From: Microcella sp.
GTDB lineage: Bacteria > Actinomycetota > Actinomycetes > Actinomycetales > Microbacteriaceae
Direction of reading: 5' to 3'
Assembly (NCBI RefSeq): GCF_019739195.1
Contig: NZ_JAHHDS010000003.1
Coordinates: forward strand, 620,001-684,000
DNA: 64,000 nucleotides
Shown: positions 34,147-43,743 of the stretch, piece after piece
Layout of the letters: each line of letters opens with the position of its first letter
How positions within the stretch are numbered: position 1 is the first letter of the stretch
Position numbers and translations under genes: made by a program
The notes under the pieces: generated by a model
What the model saw: the letters and a program-made list of their open reading frames with translations, nothing else
The model's database searches: none
What the model was told of the DNA's origin: nothing

Positions 34147-35175
34147 ATGAAGATCGTGGTGCTCGCGGGCGGCGTCGGCGGAGCACGTTTCGTGCGCGGT
34201 GTGCGCGAGGCGGTGCGGCGCGCGTCGTCGGGTGCGCCGAACGATGCGGATGCTGCGCTCGCGAATGCGCAGGTCGACGTCATCGTGAACACAGGTGACG
34301 ACTGGTGGCTCGCCGGGCTGCGCATCGCGCCCGACCACGATTCGCTGCTCTACACGCTGAGCGGCCAGAACGACGAGGTGCGCGGCTGGGGGCGAGTGGG
34401 CGAGACCGAGCGGGTCTCGGCCGAGCTGCAGGCCCATGGAGTGACCCCCGACTGGTTCACCCTCGGCGACCTCGACCTCGGCACGCACATCGCGCGCACC
34501 GCATGGCTGCGTTCGGGGCTCACGCCGTCTGAGGTCTCGGCTCGACTGCAAGCGCGGTGGCCGCTCGGCGTGACGCTGCACCCCGCGACCGACGACGAGG
34601 TCGACACTTATGTCGTGACGACGGCCGGCGAGCGCCTGCACTTTCAGGAGTGGTGGACGCGCCATCGCGCTACCCTGCCCGCCGCACGGTTCGAGCAGCA
34701 GAACCTCGCGACGGCACGCCCATCCCCCGGCGCGCTCGCGGCGCTGGCGGCCGCCGATGTCGTGCTCATCGCGCCGTCGAACCCGGTCGTGTCGATCGGC
34801 ACGATCCTGAGCATCCCCGGCATGCGCGACGCCGTGCTGAGCGCCGGCTCGTCGTCGCCGGCCGGCCGCGCGCCCATCGTCGGCGTCTCACCGATCATCG
34901 CCGGAGCGGCCGTGCGCGGCATGGCCGACGCGTGCCTCACGGCGATCGGCGTCGAGACGGATGCCGCCGCGGTCGCCCGGCACTACGGCTCGCGGTCATC
35001 GGGCGGTCTGCTCGACGCCTGGCTTGTCGGCGTCGAAGACGAGTCGCTCCTTACGGGGCTGCGCGCGGACGGCTTCGCCGCCAGCGCGGTGCCGCTCTGG
35101 ATGCGCGACCTCGACACTTCGGCAACTCTCGCCGCAGCAGCCCTTGCCGCGGGGCTCGAGCAGCCCCGCGCCTGA
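34147..35175 (+). CDS. cofD: 2-phospho-L-lactate (or enolpyruvyl) transferase, F420 biosynthesis
   Basis: The 342-residue enzyme (FbiA in mycobacteria) transfers the phospholactyl or phosphoenolpyruvyl group from its guanosine conjugate to Fo. The N-terminal nucleotide loop VVLAGGVGGARFVRGV is diagnostic, with NTGDDWWLAGLRIAPDHDS, LGDLDLGTH and IAPSNPVVSIGTIL following. It is divergent from the pyrimidine cluster. Its end faces a truncated AbiEi-like remnant on the other strand. The genes for its substrate (cofC) and next step (cofE) lie 6 and 11 kb away. Confidence 0.93.
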   Translation: MKIVVLAGGVGGARFVRGVREAVRRASSGAPNDADAALANAQVDVIVNTGDDWWLAGLRIAPDHDSLLYTLSGQNDEVRGWGRVGETERVSAELQAHGVTPDWFTLGDLDLGTHIARTAWLRSGLTPSEVSARLQARWPLGVTLHPATDDEVDTYVVTTAGERLHFQEWWTRHRATLPAARFEQQNLATARPSPGALAALAAADVVLIAPSNPVVSIGTILSIPGMRDAVLSAGSSSPAGRAPIVGVSPIIAGAAVRGMADACLTAIGVETDAAAVARHYGSRSSGGLLDAWLVGVEDESLLTGLRADGFAASAVPLWMRDLDTSATLAAAALAAGLEQPRA

Positions 35176-35573
35176 CGCAACGCCACCGACGGCGCCACCG
35201 CCTGGCGCGTGCCCGAGTATCGGGCGGCCGTGCTCCAGTGCACCACGAGGCCTTCGGGCGCATGTCGTGCCACGTGTCCGTCTGCAGGCAGAGAGATGTG
35301 CAGGTCGAGCTCGTCAGCGACCTCGGGCCTGACCATTCCGTGGTGAACGAGCGCACTCACGCACGCGAGCGGCCCGCCGGCTGCCCACGCCGCCCGAGCG
35401 TCTAGGGGCAGGTCGCTCGCCGCGTACCACCCGATGCGAATACGGTCGAGGTTGCCGTAGCGCCAGGCGAACCAGAGATCTGTCTCGCTCCACCCGGCGT
35501 GCCTCAACTCGCGTCGCGACGCGATACCGCCGAGTCGACGGATGACGGGATCGAACCCTGAGAAGCCGGCCAT
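35176..35573 (-). pseudogene. Truncated AbiEi/DUF559-type protein remnant
   Basis: From the ATG at 35573 the minus strand encodes IRRLGGIASRRELRHAG, a winged-helix N-terminus like that of actinobacterial AbiEi-antitoxin-like proteins that often end in a DUF559 endonuclease, followed by ACVSALVHHGMVRP and LDLHISLPADG. Likeness to the family stops near 35180, where the frame runs into the antisense of cofD and continues open to 34983 without conserved content. The expected nuclease half is missing, so this looks like a degraded gene, though a short functional form cannot be excluded. Confidence 0.6.
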
Positions 35574-35719
35574 CCCACCAGCGTGCCCTGCGGATCGCCC
35601 ACTTTCTCGCGCCCTGGAGAGGTCGGGTGCGAGCAAACTCCGTTCGCGACTGGGGAGGACACGCAGATCCATGTCGCTCCCGCCCCAGATCCGCCAGCAG
35701 CAACAGGGCACCTCGGTGC

Positions 35720-35778
35720 ACTTCAACGGATGCGGAACTTCGTGAATGGTGTTCGCGTACTTCCGCATCGGTTGAAGT
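35720..35778. repeat. 18-bp inverted repeat with 23-nt spacer
   Basis: ACTTCAACGGATGCGGAA (35720-35737) is the reverse complement of 35761-35778 except for one base. The spacer is CTTCGTGAATGG and its continuation. This could be a stem-loop RNA, or the remnant ends of a small mobile element near the degraded AbiEi-like gene. Confidence 0.65.
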
Positions 35779-35879
35779 CTCTGGGGTAGGTGCACGCAAA
35801 GACATGTCGTGCCGCACTCTGTGGTTGGTTCGCGTCGAGGCTCGCGCCTGGCGCGGTCGACGCGCTCAGGTGACCGGCG

Positions 35880-35885
35880 TACGGT
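35880..35885 (+). promoter_or_regulatory. Leaderless -10 box of selO
   Basis: TACGGT ends 6 nt before the selO ATG. Confidence 0.45.
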
Positions 35886-35891
35886 CGTGGG

Positions 35892-37376
35892 ATGAGCTCG
35901 CCCACGGCAACCCGCCGCGAGACCGCGCACACGGTCGCTGGTTCCGTCGCGCTCGACGGGCGTTTCGCTCGCGAGTTGCCTGAGCTGAGCATCCCGTGGT
36001 CGGCGCAGACCGCGCCTGCACCGCGACTGCTCGCGCTCAATGAGCCGCTCGCCCGCGAGCTCGGCATCGAGCCGACTTGGCTCCGAAGCGACGCGGGCAT
36101 CGCGCTGCTGACGGGCTCCGCGGTGCCGGAGGGAGCGACGCCGGTCGCCCAGGCCTACGCGGGCCATCAGTTCGGCGGATTCAGCCCTCGATTGGGCGAC
36201 GGGCGTGCACTGCTCCTGGGCGAGCTCACCGACATCGACGGCGCTCTGCACGACCTGCACCTCAAGGGGTCGGGCCCAACACCCTTCGCACGCGGCGGCG
36301 ACGGCTACGCGGCCATCGGGCCCATGCTGCGCGAGTACATCATCAGCGAAGCCATGCATGCGCTCGGCGTGCCGACCACACGATCGCTAGCCGTTGTCAC
36401 GACCGGCCGCACGGTGCATCGTGAGACCGCGCTGCATGGAGCGCTCCTCGCTCGCGTCGCGAGCAGCCACCTACGGGTCGGCACCTTTCAGTACGCGGCG
36501 ACGCAGGACGACCGCGACCTGCTCCATCGCCTGACCGACATCGCAATCGCCCGGCACGCGCCAGCGGCGGCCGAGGCGGAGCGCCCGGCGCTCGCCCTTC
36601 TCGACATGGTGATCGAAGCACAGGCGACGACCGTCGCGCGGTGGATGAGCATCGGATTCGTGCACGGCGTCATGAACACCGACAACATGACGATCTCGGG
36701 CGAGACGATCGACTACGGCCCCTGCGCGTTTCTCGACGCCTACGACCCCGGCGCCGTCTACAGCTCGATCGACCACGGTGGCCGATACGCCTACCGCAAC
36801 CAGCCGGTCGTCGCCGAATGGAACCTCGCCCGCTTCGCCGAGACGCTGCTGCCGCTCATCGACGACGACCTGCAGCACGCCATCGGGCTCGCGACTGCGG
36901 CCCTCGAGCGGTTCAGCGCGCACTATGCCGACGCGTGGCTGTCGCTCATGCGTGCGAAGCTGGGGCTCGGTGAGGCAGTCTCCGATGAGACAGCGGCGGT
37001 ACTCGCCACCGACCTGCTCGGGTTGATGGAGGAGGCGCGGGTCGACTACACCTCGACATTGCGCGCGCTCTCGGTATGCGCCAGCGGTGGCGTTCGACCC
37101 GTCGTGCTCGACAGTGCGACCGGCACGGCCTGGGCCGAACGGTGGCTCGCTCTCGAGCCCGACGCTGACGCCATGGACCGCGTCAACCCGGTGTACATTC
37201 CGCGCAACCACCTGGTCGAAGAGGCTCTGGGGGCAGCGACAGATGGCGACCTCGCGCCGTTCGACCGGCTGCTCGAGGCCGTCGCCCGTCCGTACGACGT
37301 GCGCCCCGGACTCGAGCGCTATGCCGAGGCCGCCACCGACGCGTTGGGGCCGTACACGACTTTCTGCGGAACCTGA
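35892..37376 (+). CDS. selO: Protein adenylyltransferase SelO (YdiU/UPF0061)
   Basis: The 494-residue pseudokinase AMPylates proteins in redox stress. Family landmarks are [53 protein letters not shown], the active-site region [20 protein letters not shown] with [14 protein letters not shown], and [19 protein letters not shown]. It ends in the typical Cys-containing tail (TFCGT). The gene stands alone between the AbiEi-like remnant and a lipoprotein gene. Confidence 0.95.
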   Translation: MSSPTATRRETAHTVAGSVALDGRFARELPELSIPWSAQTAPAPRLLALNEPLARELGIEPTWLRSDAGIALLTGSAVPEGATPVAQAYAGHQFGGFSPRLGDGRALLLGELTDIDGALHDLHLKGSGPTPFARGGDGYAAIGPMLREYIISEAMHALGVPTTRSLAVVTTGRTVHRETALHGALLARVASSHLRVGTFQYAATQDDRDLLHRLTDIAIARHAPAAAEAERPALALLDMVIEAQATTVARWMSIGFVHGVMNTDNMTISGETIDYGPCAFLDAYDPGAVYSSIDHGGRYAYRNQPVVAEWNLARFAETLLPLIDDDLQHAIGLATAALERFSAHYADAWLSLMRAKLGLGEAVSDETAAVLATDLLGLMEEARVDYTSTLRALSVCASGGVRPVVLDSATGTAWAERWLALEPDADAMDRVNPVYIPRNHLVEEALGAATDGDLAPFDRLLEAVARPYDVRPGLERYAEAATDALGPYTTFCGT

Positions 37377-37416
37377 CCCCACGAAGGCCCCGAGTCGGCT
37401 CTTCGGGCGACGTGGG
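37374..37416 (+). terminator. Possible selO terminator hairpin
   Basis: GACCCCACG directly at the selO stop can pair, with one bulge, with CGTGGGTC about 25 nt later, and an inner GCCCCGA/TCGGGC pairing extends it. A short CTGTCTT follows instead of a full T run, so this is tentative. Confidence 0.35.
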
Positions 37417-37521
37417 TCCTGTCTTGAGTACCGAGAGTTCGGCAGCTGGGGGCAGGTCACATCGGTGTCGGTCGATATGCGACCGTGACGAGCCGTGATG
37501 CCGTGACATTCGGCGAGTTGC

Positions 37522-37527
37522 TAGCGT
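37522..37527 (+). promoter_or_regulatory. Leaderless -10 box of lipoprotein gene
   Basis: TAGCGT ends 7 nt before the ATG at 37535. Confidence 0.45.
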
Positions 37528-37534
37528 CGATCAC

Positions 37535-38020
37535 ATGGCAGCTCGGAACGTTGCGACCGGGGTGGCGGCAATCGTGCTGTGCGTGTCGATGTCAGGATGC
37601 ACGCCAGCAGTTCGAGGCGCGGTCGGCGTGACGATCTCGAGCGCCGGTGTGCCTATCGCCGTATTGGCTCCGTGCGAGGGAGAAGTAACGGGAGTCGCCC
37701 TGAGCATCGTCGATCAGGACGGTTTTCAGATCGAGCTCCTCAAGCGATGGGACTTCGAGCAGGGTGACGCACCGACCGAAGTGCAGCTGGACGCTCCCTT
37801 GACCGAACTCGCGGAATCGCAACAATACGAAGTGCGCGCGGGCTCCCAGCACGACGCATGGCCACGCGGTGAGTACAAGAGACTCGAGTACGCGTGGTTC
37901 GATCTCGATGACCTCGCCAGGCTCACCCCCGATCTCGTCGTCCACGGATTCTTCAATGGTGGTCACGCCGGAACCATCACGAGCACCAGGGCTCAGTTCG
38001 AGAAGACTGCGTGCCTGTGA
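37535..38020 (+). CDS. Putative lipoprotein of unknown function
   Basis: The 161-residue precursor has an N-terminal hydrophobic stretch (VATGVAAIVLCVSMSGC) ending in a lipobox-like MSGC, so it is probably exported and lipid-anchored at Cys22. The mature part is mixed beta-like, with a second Cys in VLAPCEGE and a near-C-terminal Cys, which could form a disulfide. No family recognised. It is a single gene between selO and fbiC with its own leaderless promoter. Confidence 0.7.
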   Translation: MAARNVATGVAAIVLCVSMSGCTPAVRGAVGVTISSAGVPIAVLAPCEGEVTGVALSIVDQDGFQIELLKRWDFEQGDAPTEVQLDAPLTELAESQQYEVRAGSQHDAWPRGEYKRLEYAWFDLDDLARLTPDLVVHGFFNGGHAGTITSTRAQFEKTACL

Positions 38021-38093
38021 CTCGACTGCGTCATGAGGGCAAGGTCGACTGCAGAGCGCCAAGCAGGCTCAGGGGGCACGAGCGCGCCGGGCG

Positions 38094-38099
38094 TAGGCT
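38094..38099 (+). promoter_or_regulatory. -10 box of fbiC
   Basis: TAGGCT ends 9 nt before the fbiC GTG. TAGGCTGAGCGC is shared with the pncB promoter. Confidence 0.45.
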
Positions 38100-38108
38100 G
38101 AGCGCACT

Positions 38109-40757
38109 GTGACTGCGTTCGACTTCACTCCCACGGCATCCGCGATCTCTCGCGCTCTCAAGCGCGCTGAGAACGGTGTGACGCTCGACGCGAGCGAGGC
38201 CGAAACCCTGCTGCACTGCCGCGGAGACGACCTCGATCGACTGCTCGCTGTGGCGGGGCGGGTTCGGGATGCGGGGCTCGAGAAGGCCGGACGCCCCGGT
38301 GTCATCACCTACTCGCGCAAGGTGTTCATTCCGCTCACGCACTTGTGCCGCGACCGCTGCCACTACTGCGTCTTCGTGCAGACGCCGAACCAGCTCGAGG
38401 CGCAGGGCAAAGCGCCGTTCTTGAGCCCCGACGAGGTGCTCGACATCGCGCGTCAGGGTGCCGCGCTCGGCTGCAAAGAGGCGCTCTTCACGCTCGGCGA
38501 CCGACCCGAAGACCGCTGGCCCGCCGCCCGCGAGTGGCTCGACGCCCGCGGTTACGACTCGACGATCGACTACCTGCGCAGCGTCGCGATTCTCGTGCTC
38601 GAAGAGACCGGACTGCTGCCGCACCTCAACCCCGGCGTCATGACCTGGCAAGAGCTGCAGCGGCTCAAGCCCGTCGCGCCCAGCATGGGCATGATGCTCG
38701 AGACCACGAGCAAGCGGCTGTTCAAGACGCGCGGGCTCGCCCACTTCGGCTCGCCCGACAAAGACCCCGAACTTCGCCTGCGCGTGCTCGAAGACGCTGG
38801 CCGCAGCGCCATCCCCTTTACGACAGGCCTGCTGCTCGGCATCGGCGAGACCTACGCCGAGCGGGTCGACGGCATGTTCGCCATTCGCGCGACCGCGCGT
38901 CGGCACGGGCACGTGCAAGAGGTCATCATTCAGAACTTCCGGGCCAAGCCGCGCACGGCCATGCGCGCCGCCGACGACCTCGCGCTGCAGGAGTACATCG
39001 CCGCCGTCGCCGTCAGCCGCCTCGTGCTCGGGCCGAGTGCCCGGGTGCAGGCCCCGCCGAACCTCACCGACGCCGAAGAGCTGCAGCTGCTCGTGCGCGC
39101 CGGCATCGACGACTGGGGCGGCGTCAGCCCGCTCACCCCCGACCACGTCAACCCCGAGCGCCCCTGGCCGCAGATCGACGAGCTCGCGCGCCTCACGGCC
39201 GAGACCGGCTTCACGCTGCGTGAGCGCCTCACCGCGCACCCTCACTACGTGCGCGCCGAAGAACCGTGGCTCGACCCGCGCATCGTGCCGCACGTGCGCG
39301 CGCTCGCACTGCCCGACGGTCTCGCCGATGAATCGGCTGTCGTGCAGGGATCACCGTGGCAAGAGCCCGACCCCGACTGGGCGACGCGCGAGGGCACCGG
39401 CCGTACTGACCTGCACGTCGAGATCGACACCGAGGGTCGGCGCACCGAGACCCGCGGCGACTTCGACGACGTCTACGGCGACTGGGCCGAGCTGCGCGAG
39501 AGCACGGCCGCGGCACGAGGGCCGCGCATGACGAATGAGGCGCGGCGAGCATCCGTCGCCGTCAGCACGGGCGTGCGCGCGGTGCTGCGGCGAGCCGAGG
39601 ATGCTCCGGCCGGCTTGACCGACGACGACTACCTGACCCTGCTCTCGGCCGACGGCGCCGACCTCGACGCGCTCGCGCACCTCGCCGACCGCGTGCGGCA
39701 CGACACCGTGGGCGACTCGGTCGGCTACGTCGTGAACCGCAACATCAACTTCACCAACGTCTGCTACACAGGCTGCCGCTTCTGCGCCTTCGCGCAGCGA
39801 CGCACCGATGCTGACGCCTTCACGCTCTCGATGCAGCAGGTCGGCGACCGGGTCGACGAGGCGTGGGCGCTCGGCGCGACCGAGATCTGCATGCAGGGCG
39901 GCATTCACCCCGACCTTCCCGGCACGGCGTACTTCGATCTCGCGCGCGAGGTGAAGAAGCGCCAGCCCGAGATGCACCTGCACGCCTTCAGCCCCATGGA
40001 GATCGTGAACGGAGCATCCCGCACCGGGTTGTCGTTCGCGGAGTTCTTGACGGCGGCGAAAGAGGCGGGTCTCGACTCGATTCCGGGTACGGCCGCCGAG
40101 ATTCTCGACGACGAAGTGCGGTGGGTGCTCACCAAGGGCAAGCTGCCCGCCGCCGAGTGGATCGAGATCGTCAGCACGGCGCACCGCCTCGGCATTCGCT
40201 CGTCGAGCACGATGATGTACGGGCATGTGGATGCTCCGCACCACTGGGTCGCCCACCTGCGCACCCTGGCTCGCGTGCAGGACGACACCGGGGGCTTCAC
40301 GGAGTTCGTGCTTCTGCCCTTCGTGCACGCGAATTCGCCGGTCTACCTCGCGGGTGTGGCGCGGCCCGGCCCGACGCCTCAAGAGAACCGTGCGGTGCAC
40401 GCCGTCGCGCGCTTGATGCTGCACGGCCACATCGACCACATTCAGACCTCGTGGGTCAAGCTCACCGACGACGGCACCAAGCTCATGCTGCAGGGCGGCG
40501 CCGACGACGTGGGCGGCACGCTCATGGAAGAGACGATCAGCCGCATGGCCGGCGCCGACAACGGTTCGGAGAAGACGGTCGCCGAACTCGAGGCGATGGC
40601 CGCGTCGATCGGGCGCGTCGCGCGCCAGCGCACGACGACATACGGCACGCCGAGCCCCGAGCGCGTCGCGGTCGCCCAGGCGCACCGCGAGCAGGGCTAT
40701 GCGGCGACCGGCCGACGGCTCGCGCTGACGATCACCGACGTGCGCGACGGGGCCTAG
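38109..40757 (+). CDS. fbiC: FO synthase, CofG-CofH fusion (7,8-didemethyl-8-hydroxy-5-deazariboflavin synthase)
   Basis: The 882-residue protein joins two radical-SAM enzymes that build the deazaflavin core of F420 from tyrosine and a flavin precursor. The N-terminal CofG half has the 4Fe-4S triad CRDRCHYC (Cys80, 84, 87); the C-terminal CofH half has CYTGCRFC (Cys552, 556, 559) and NRNINFTNV. Fused FbiC is typical of actinobacteria. The GTG at 38109 starts the gene. It converges on cofC with 6 bp between the stop codons. Confidence 0.96.
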   Translation: MTAFDFTPTASAISRALKRAENGVTLDASEAETLLHCRGDDLDRLLAVAGRVRDAGLEKAGRPGVITYSRKVFIPLTHLCRDRCHYCVFVQTPNQLEAQGKAPFLSPDEVLDIARQGAALGCKEALFTLGDRPEDRWPAAREWLDARGYDSTIDYLRSVAILVLEETGLLPHLNPGVMTWQELQRLKPVAPSMGMMLETTSKRLFKTRGLAHFGSPDKDPELRLRVLEDAGRSAIPFTTGLLLGIGETYAERVDGMFAIRATARRHGHVQEVIIQNFRAKPRTAMRAADDLALQEYIAAVAVSRLVLGPSARVQAPPNLTDAEELQLLVRAGIDDWGGVSPLTPDHVNPERPWPQIDELARLTAETGFTLRERLTAHPHYVRAEEPWLDPRIVPHVRALALPDGLADESAVVQGSPWQEPDPDWATREGTGRTDLHVEIDTEGRRTETRGDFDDVYGDWAELRESTAAARGPRMTNEARRASVAVSTGVRAVLRRAEDAPAGLTDDDYLTLLSADGADLDALAHLADRVRHDTVGDSVGYVVNRNINFTNVCYTGCRFCAFAQRRTDADAFTLSMQQVGDRVDEAWALGATEICMQGGIHPDLPGTAYFDLAREVKKRQPEMHLHAFSPMEIVNGASRTGLSFAEFLTAAKEAGLDSIPGTAAEILDDEVRWVLTKGKLPAAEWIEIVSTAHRLGIRSSSTMMYGHVDAPHHWVAHLRTLARVQDDTGGFTEFVLLPFVHANSPVYLAGVARPGPTPQENRAVHAVARLMLHGHIDHIQTSWVKLTDDGTKLMLQGGADDVGGTLMEETISRMAGADNGSEKTVAELEAMAASIGRVARQRTTTYGTPSPERVAVAQAHREQGYAATGRRLALTITDVRDGA

Positions 40758-40763
40758 CGCGAC

Positions 40764-41384
40764 CTAGAGCAGGGCGCGCGTGCGGGGGCCGAGCACGACG
40801 ACTCCCTCAGCGTCGAGCCTGACGAGCTCGTCGAGCTGCGAGAGAGTGTCGACGTCACGCCGCAGCCCCGACGTCCGCGCGACTTCAAGTTCGGCATAGC
40901 CGCTGCGGCCATGCTGCTCGGCTGAGTCGTCGCCGAACCGCAGCGAGTGCGGCAGCCCCTCTTGCGCGACGACGAGGGTGGTGCCGGCCCCATCGGCGTC
41001 GGGCACGAACGCCCAGTGGTGCTCGCTGGCCCCGAGCAGGGCGGCATCGAGGTCGGCGGGCTGCAGGGCGGGCAGGTCGCCGAGCAGCACCGCCGTGGGT
41101 AGGGCATCGTCGCATCGCGCGAGGCCCTCGCTGATGGCGACGAGAAGCCCGAAGCCCGGGTCGGTCACGACGTGCACGCCGTCGACGGGTTCGGCGAGCG
41201 ACCCGACGACGAACAGCTCGCCAACGCTCGGTGACCGGCGGGCCGCCTCGACGGTGTCGAGCGCGATCGCCGCGGCGAGCGCCACGCGCCGCTCTTGCGC
41301 TTCGGGCGAGGTATCGACAGCGAGCCGCACCTTGGCGCTGAGAGCCGGACGCACCGGGATCACGAGCGAGGCGCGTGCAGACAT
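40764..41384 (-). CDS. cofC: 2-phospho-L-lactate/phosphoenolpyruvate guanylyltransferase
   Basis: The 206-residue nucleotidyltransferase (FbiD) makes the GDP-activated substrate of CofD. It has LVIPVRPALSAKVRLA at the start, in place of the usual K-x-SRLA loop, then DPGFGLLVAISEGL, VLLGDLPALQPADLD and the C-terminal RRDVDTLSQLDEL typical of CofC. The ATG at 41384 is chosen because upstream frame only mirrors the transglutaminase gene. It starts 10 bp after that gene's stop, so it is the last member of the moxR-DUF58-transglutaminase operon. Confidence 0.9.
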   Translation of the reverse strand: MSARASLVIPVRPALSAKVRLAVDTSPEAQERRVALAAAIALDTVEAARRSPSVGELFVVGSLAEPVDGVHVVTDPGFGLLVAISEGLARCDDALPTAVLLGDLPALQPADLDAALLGASEHHWAFVPDADGAGTTLVVAQEGLPHSLRFGDDSAEQHGRSGYAELEVARTSGLRRDVDTLSQLDELVRLDAEGVVVLGPRTRALL

Positions 41385-41394
41385 GAGGATGAGC

Positions 41395-43743
41395 CTAGTT
41401 GTCGGCCACACCGGCCATCGAGGCCGAATCGACCGAGAACCGCTCGTCACGCGGTGTGCGGTCGAGAAGCGACACGGGCGCGATGCGCGCGATCGCGCGG
41501 GCCCACCAGGGTGCCGACCCGCGCAGGGCGCCCAGCACCCGGGCCGTGGAGCCGGGAGTGGTCGCTGGCAGCGCCCCGCCCGCGAACGCCCGCTGCTCGA
41601 GCGCGTGACGCAGGGCATCGAGCTGAGCGACCTCGTCGGTCGACCACGCCGACGACCACGATTCGGCGAGCTGGCGCGGTGTCTGCTCGGGGTCGGCGAG
41701 CAGCCCCAGATCGCGCGCTGTGTCGCGCGCCTCGCGCCAGTGGTCGAGGGGATCCGGCGAGCGCAGCCGCGCCGTGCGACGCAGTACTCGCCAGAGCGCG
41801 GGGGCGAGCACGAGAGCGACGAGCAACGCGGTGAGGGCCGCGGCGAGAGCGCGAGCATCCGTGCCGCCATCGAGCGTGCCCGGTGCCCCGGAACCGTCTG
41901 CCGACCCGTCGTTGCCGCCGTCGATGAGTCCGCCCGCGTCGGGAGCGTCGGTCGGCCCGACGACGCGATCGACCGGGTCGGTCTCGGTATCGGTACCAGG
42001 AGCCGGCGCGTCGGGCCCCGCATCGATCGGCTCGCCCGTCTCGGGGTCGATCTCGGGCACATCGTCGGGTGCCGGCACGTCAGCAGAGGCGTACTCGGGC
42101 ACGGCTCCCCGTGAAGGGGTCGGTTCGAACCGCACCCAGCCGATGCCATCGAAGTGCAGCTCAGGCCACGCGTGCAGGTCGTCGGTGCTCACGATGTACT
42201 CGCTCGGTGCGTCGGGGTTGCGCACGCCGGGCAAGAAGCCGACCGCGATCCGCGCCGGAATGCCGAGCGTGCGCGCCATGAGCGTCATCGCCGAGGCGTA
42301 GTGCACGCAGTAGCCCGCGCGCGCCTCGAGGAACACGGCGACGATGTCTGCACTCGTGCCGTCGTAGCCGAGCTCGACGGGCGCCGACTCGGAGTAGACG
42401 AAGTCGCCCTGGGTGAAGTATCGCTGCAGTGCGAGCGCGGCGTCGTAGGCCGAGTCGCCTGGGGCCGCGTCGGCCACCTGCTGCGCCGTGAGGGCGATGA
42501 TCGGGTCGATGCCCTCGGGCAGGGCGCGGTACGGCTCGAGTCGCGGTGCGGCCACGAGGGCGCTGCGCAACTGCTCGGGCGTCGGCTGTGCGACCAGGCT
42601 TTCGACGTCGTAGGCTCCCTCGCGCACGCTGCCCTCGACCGTGCTCAGGGTCACTCCGGCGGTGTTCACGCGCCACTCACCCGCGAGCCCTGTCACTGTC
42701 TCGGGAGCACTGGGCAACGGCAGCCATCGCGTGCGCACATTCTCGAGCTGGATGCGGGTCGACACCGAGGTGGTCTCGACTGCGGCACCGAGCCACGCGG
42801 GCGGGCCGATGGTGCTGGGCTGCACCTGCTCGCCCGCGACGACGGGCTGCACCGAGTCATCGGTGAACTCGGCGAGGTGCGAGAGCGTCAGGTAGAGGCC
42901 GCCGTCGGCGTCGGTGCTGTAGCGCAGGGCGGTCACGGGGGTGTTGCGCCGCAGGTCGTCGCCGAGTTCGAGCACAGGGTTGATGCCCGTGACGAGGCCC
43001 GCGACTCCCCCACCGGGCAGTGCGGCACCCGCGACCACAGAAGGCAGCAAGGGCGGCACGATGAGCGCCGCGACGAGTACCGAGGCCGCGACCGCGACCG
43101 CGCGACCGAGTGCGGGTGCTCCACCGCTCGCCGCGGGTCGATGCAGAGCGAGCAGCAGCAGGAAGGCCGCGGTCGTCGCGAGCACCGTGAGCAGCGGCAG
43201 GGCTCCTGGAGCGAGGATCACCGGAACAGCGAGCATGCCCAGCAACGGGATGGCCGCGGCGGCTGGACGTCGGCTCGCCGTCACCACGGTGTCGACGAGA
43301 ACTGCGAAGGCGGCGACGCCGGAGGCGAGCAGGAAGCGGATGCCCTCGTCGGCCACTGCCGGAATCGACTGCTCGGCGATCGACAGCTCACCCGCGCGGA
43401 TCAGCTCGACGAAGCGCTGCAGCGTGTCGGGCGTAGGCACGAGCCCGAGCAGCGCTGTGTCGGCGGCGAACAGCAGAGTCAGCGAGAGCAGCGCAGCGAC
43501 ACCCGCGGCGCCGAGTGCCGCCACCACCGAGAAGAGCCGACGCGCGCGCCGCATCGCGACGCGCACGAGCGCTGCGGCAGCGATGGCCGCGGTCGCGACG
43601 ACCAGCGCCGTCGGGCCCCAGAGCCCCTCGTCGAGCAGCACGCCGAAGCCCGTGAGGGCGGCAGCGACGGCGAGTAGCGCCGCCGCGCTCAACCCCAGGG
43701 TCGAGCGCCGCTGCGGAATCGGCGAGGTCGCGCGCTCAGACAC
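41395..43743 (-). CDS. Membrane-bound transglutaminase-like protein (TgpA type)
   Basis: The 782-residue protein starts at a GTG (43743) overlapping the DUF58 gene by 8 bp. About seven membrane segments fill residues 20-230. A large outer domain follows, with the transglutaminase-like catalytic Cys in AGYCVHYASAMTLM and the His and Asp in VSTDDLHAWPEL. After a Pro/Asp/Gly-rich linker (residues ~560-640) comes a last membrane segment and a helical cytoplasmic tail (DUF4129-like). Such proteins accompany MoxR and DUF58, probably acting in envelope or protein-complex maturation. Substrate unknown. Confidence 0.9.
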   Translation of the reverse strand: MSERATSPIPQRRSTLGLSAAALLAVAAALTGFGVLLDEGLWGPTALVVATAAIAAAALVRVAMRRARRLFSVVAALGAAGVAALLSLTLLFAADTALLGLVPTPDTLQRFVELIRAGELSIAEQSIPAVADEGIRFLLASGVAAFAVLVDTVVTASRRPAAAAIPLLGMLAVPVILAPGALPLLTVLATTAAFLLLLALHRPAASGGAPALGRAVAVAASVLVAALIVPPLLPSVVAGAALPGGGVAGLVTGINPVLELGDDLRRNTPVTALRYSTDADGGLYLTLSHLAEFTDDSVQPVVAGEQVQPSTIGPPAWLGAAVETTSVSTRIQLENVRTRWLPLPSAPETVTGLAGEWRVNTAGVTLSTVEGSVREGAYDVESLVAQPTPEQLRSALVAAPRLEPYRALPEGIDPIIALTAQQVADAAPGDSAYDAALALQRYFTQGDFVYSESAPVELGYDGTSADIVAVFLEARAGYCVHYASAMTLMARTLGIPARIAVGFLPGVRNPDAPSEYIVSTDDLHAWPELHFDGIGWVRFEPTPSRGAVPEYASADVPAPDDVPEIDPETGEPIDAGPDAPAPGTDTETDPVDRVVGPTDAPDAGGLIDGGNDGSADGSGAPGTLDGGTDARALAAALTALLVALVLAPALWRVLRRTARLRSPDPLDHWREARDTARDLGLLADPEQTPRQLAESWSSAWSTDEVAQLDALRHALEQRAFAGGALPATTPGSTARVLGALRGSAPWWARAIARIAPVSLLDRTPRDERFSVDSASMAGVADN

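Larger units (their letters stand above)
35574..35891. other. Intergenic stretch with 18-bp inverted repeat
   Basis: No gene is recognised between the AbiEi-like remnant and selO. It contains an 18-bp inverted repeat with one mismatch (next entry) and the selO promoter at 35880-35885. Open frames across it have unnatural composition. Confidence 0.5.
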
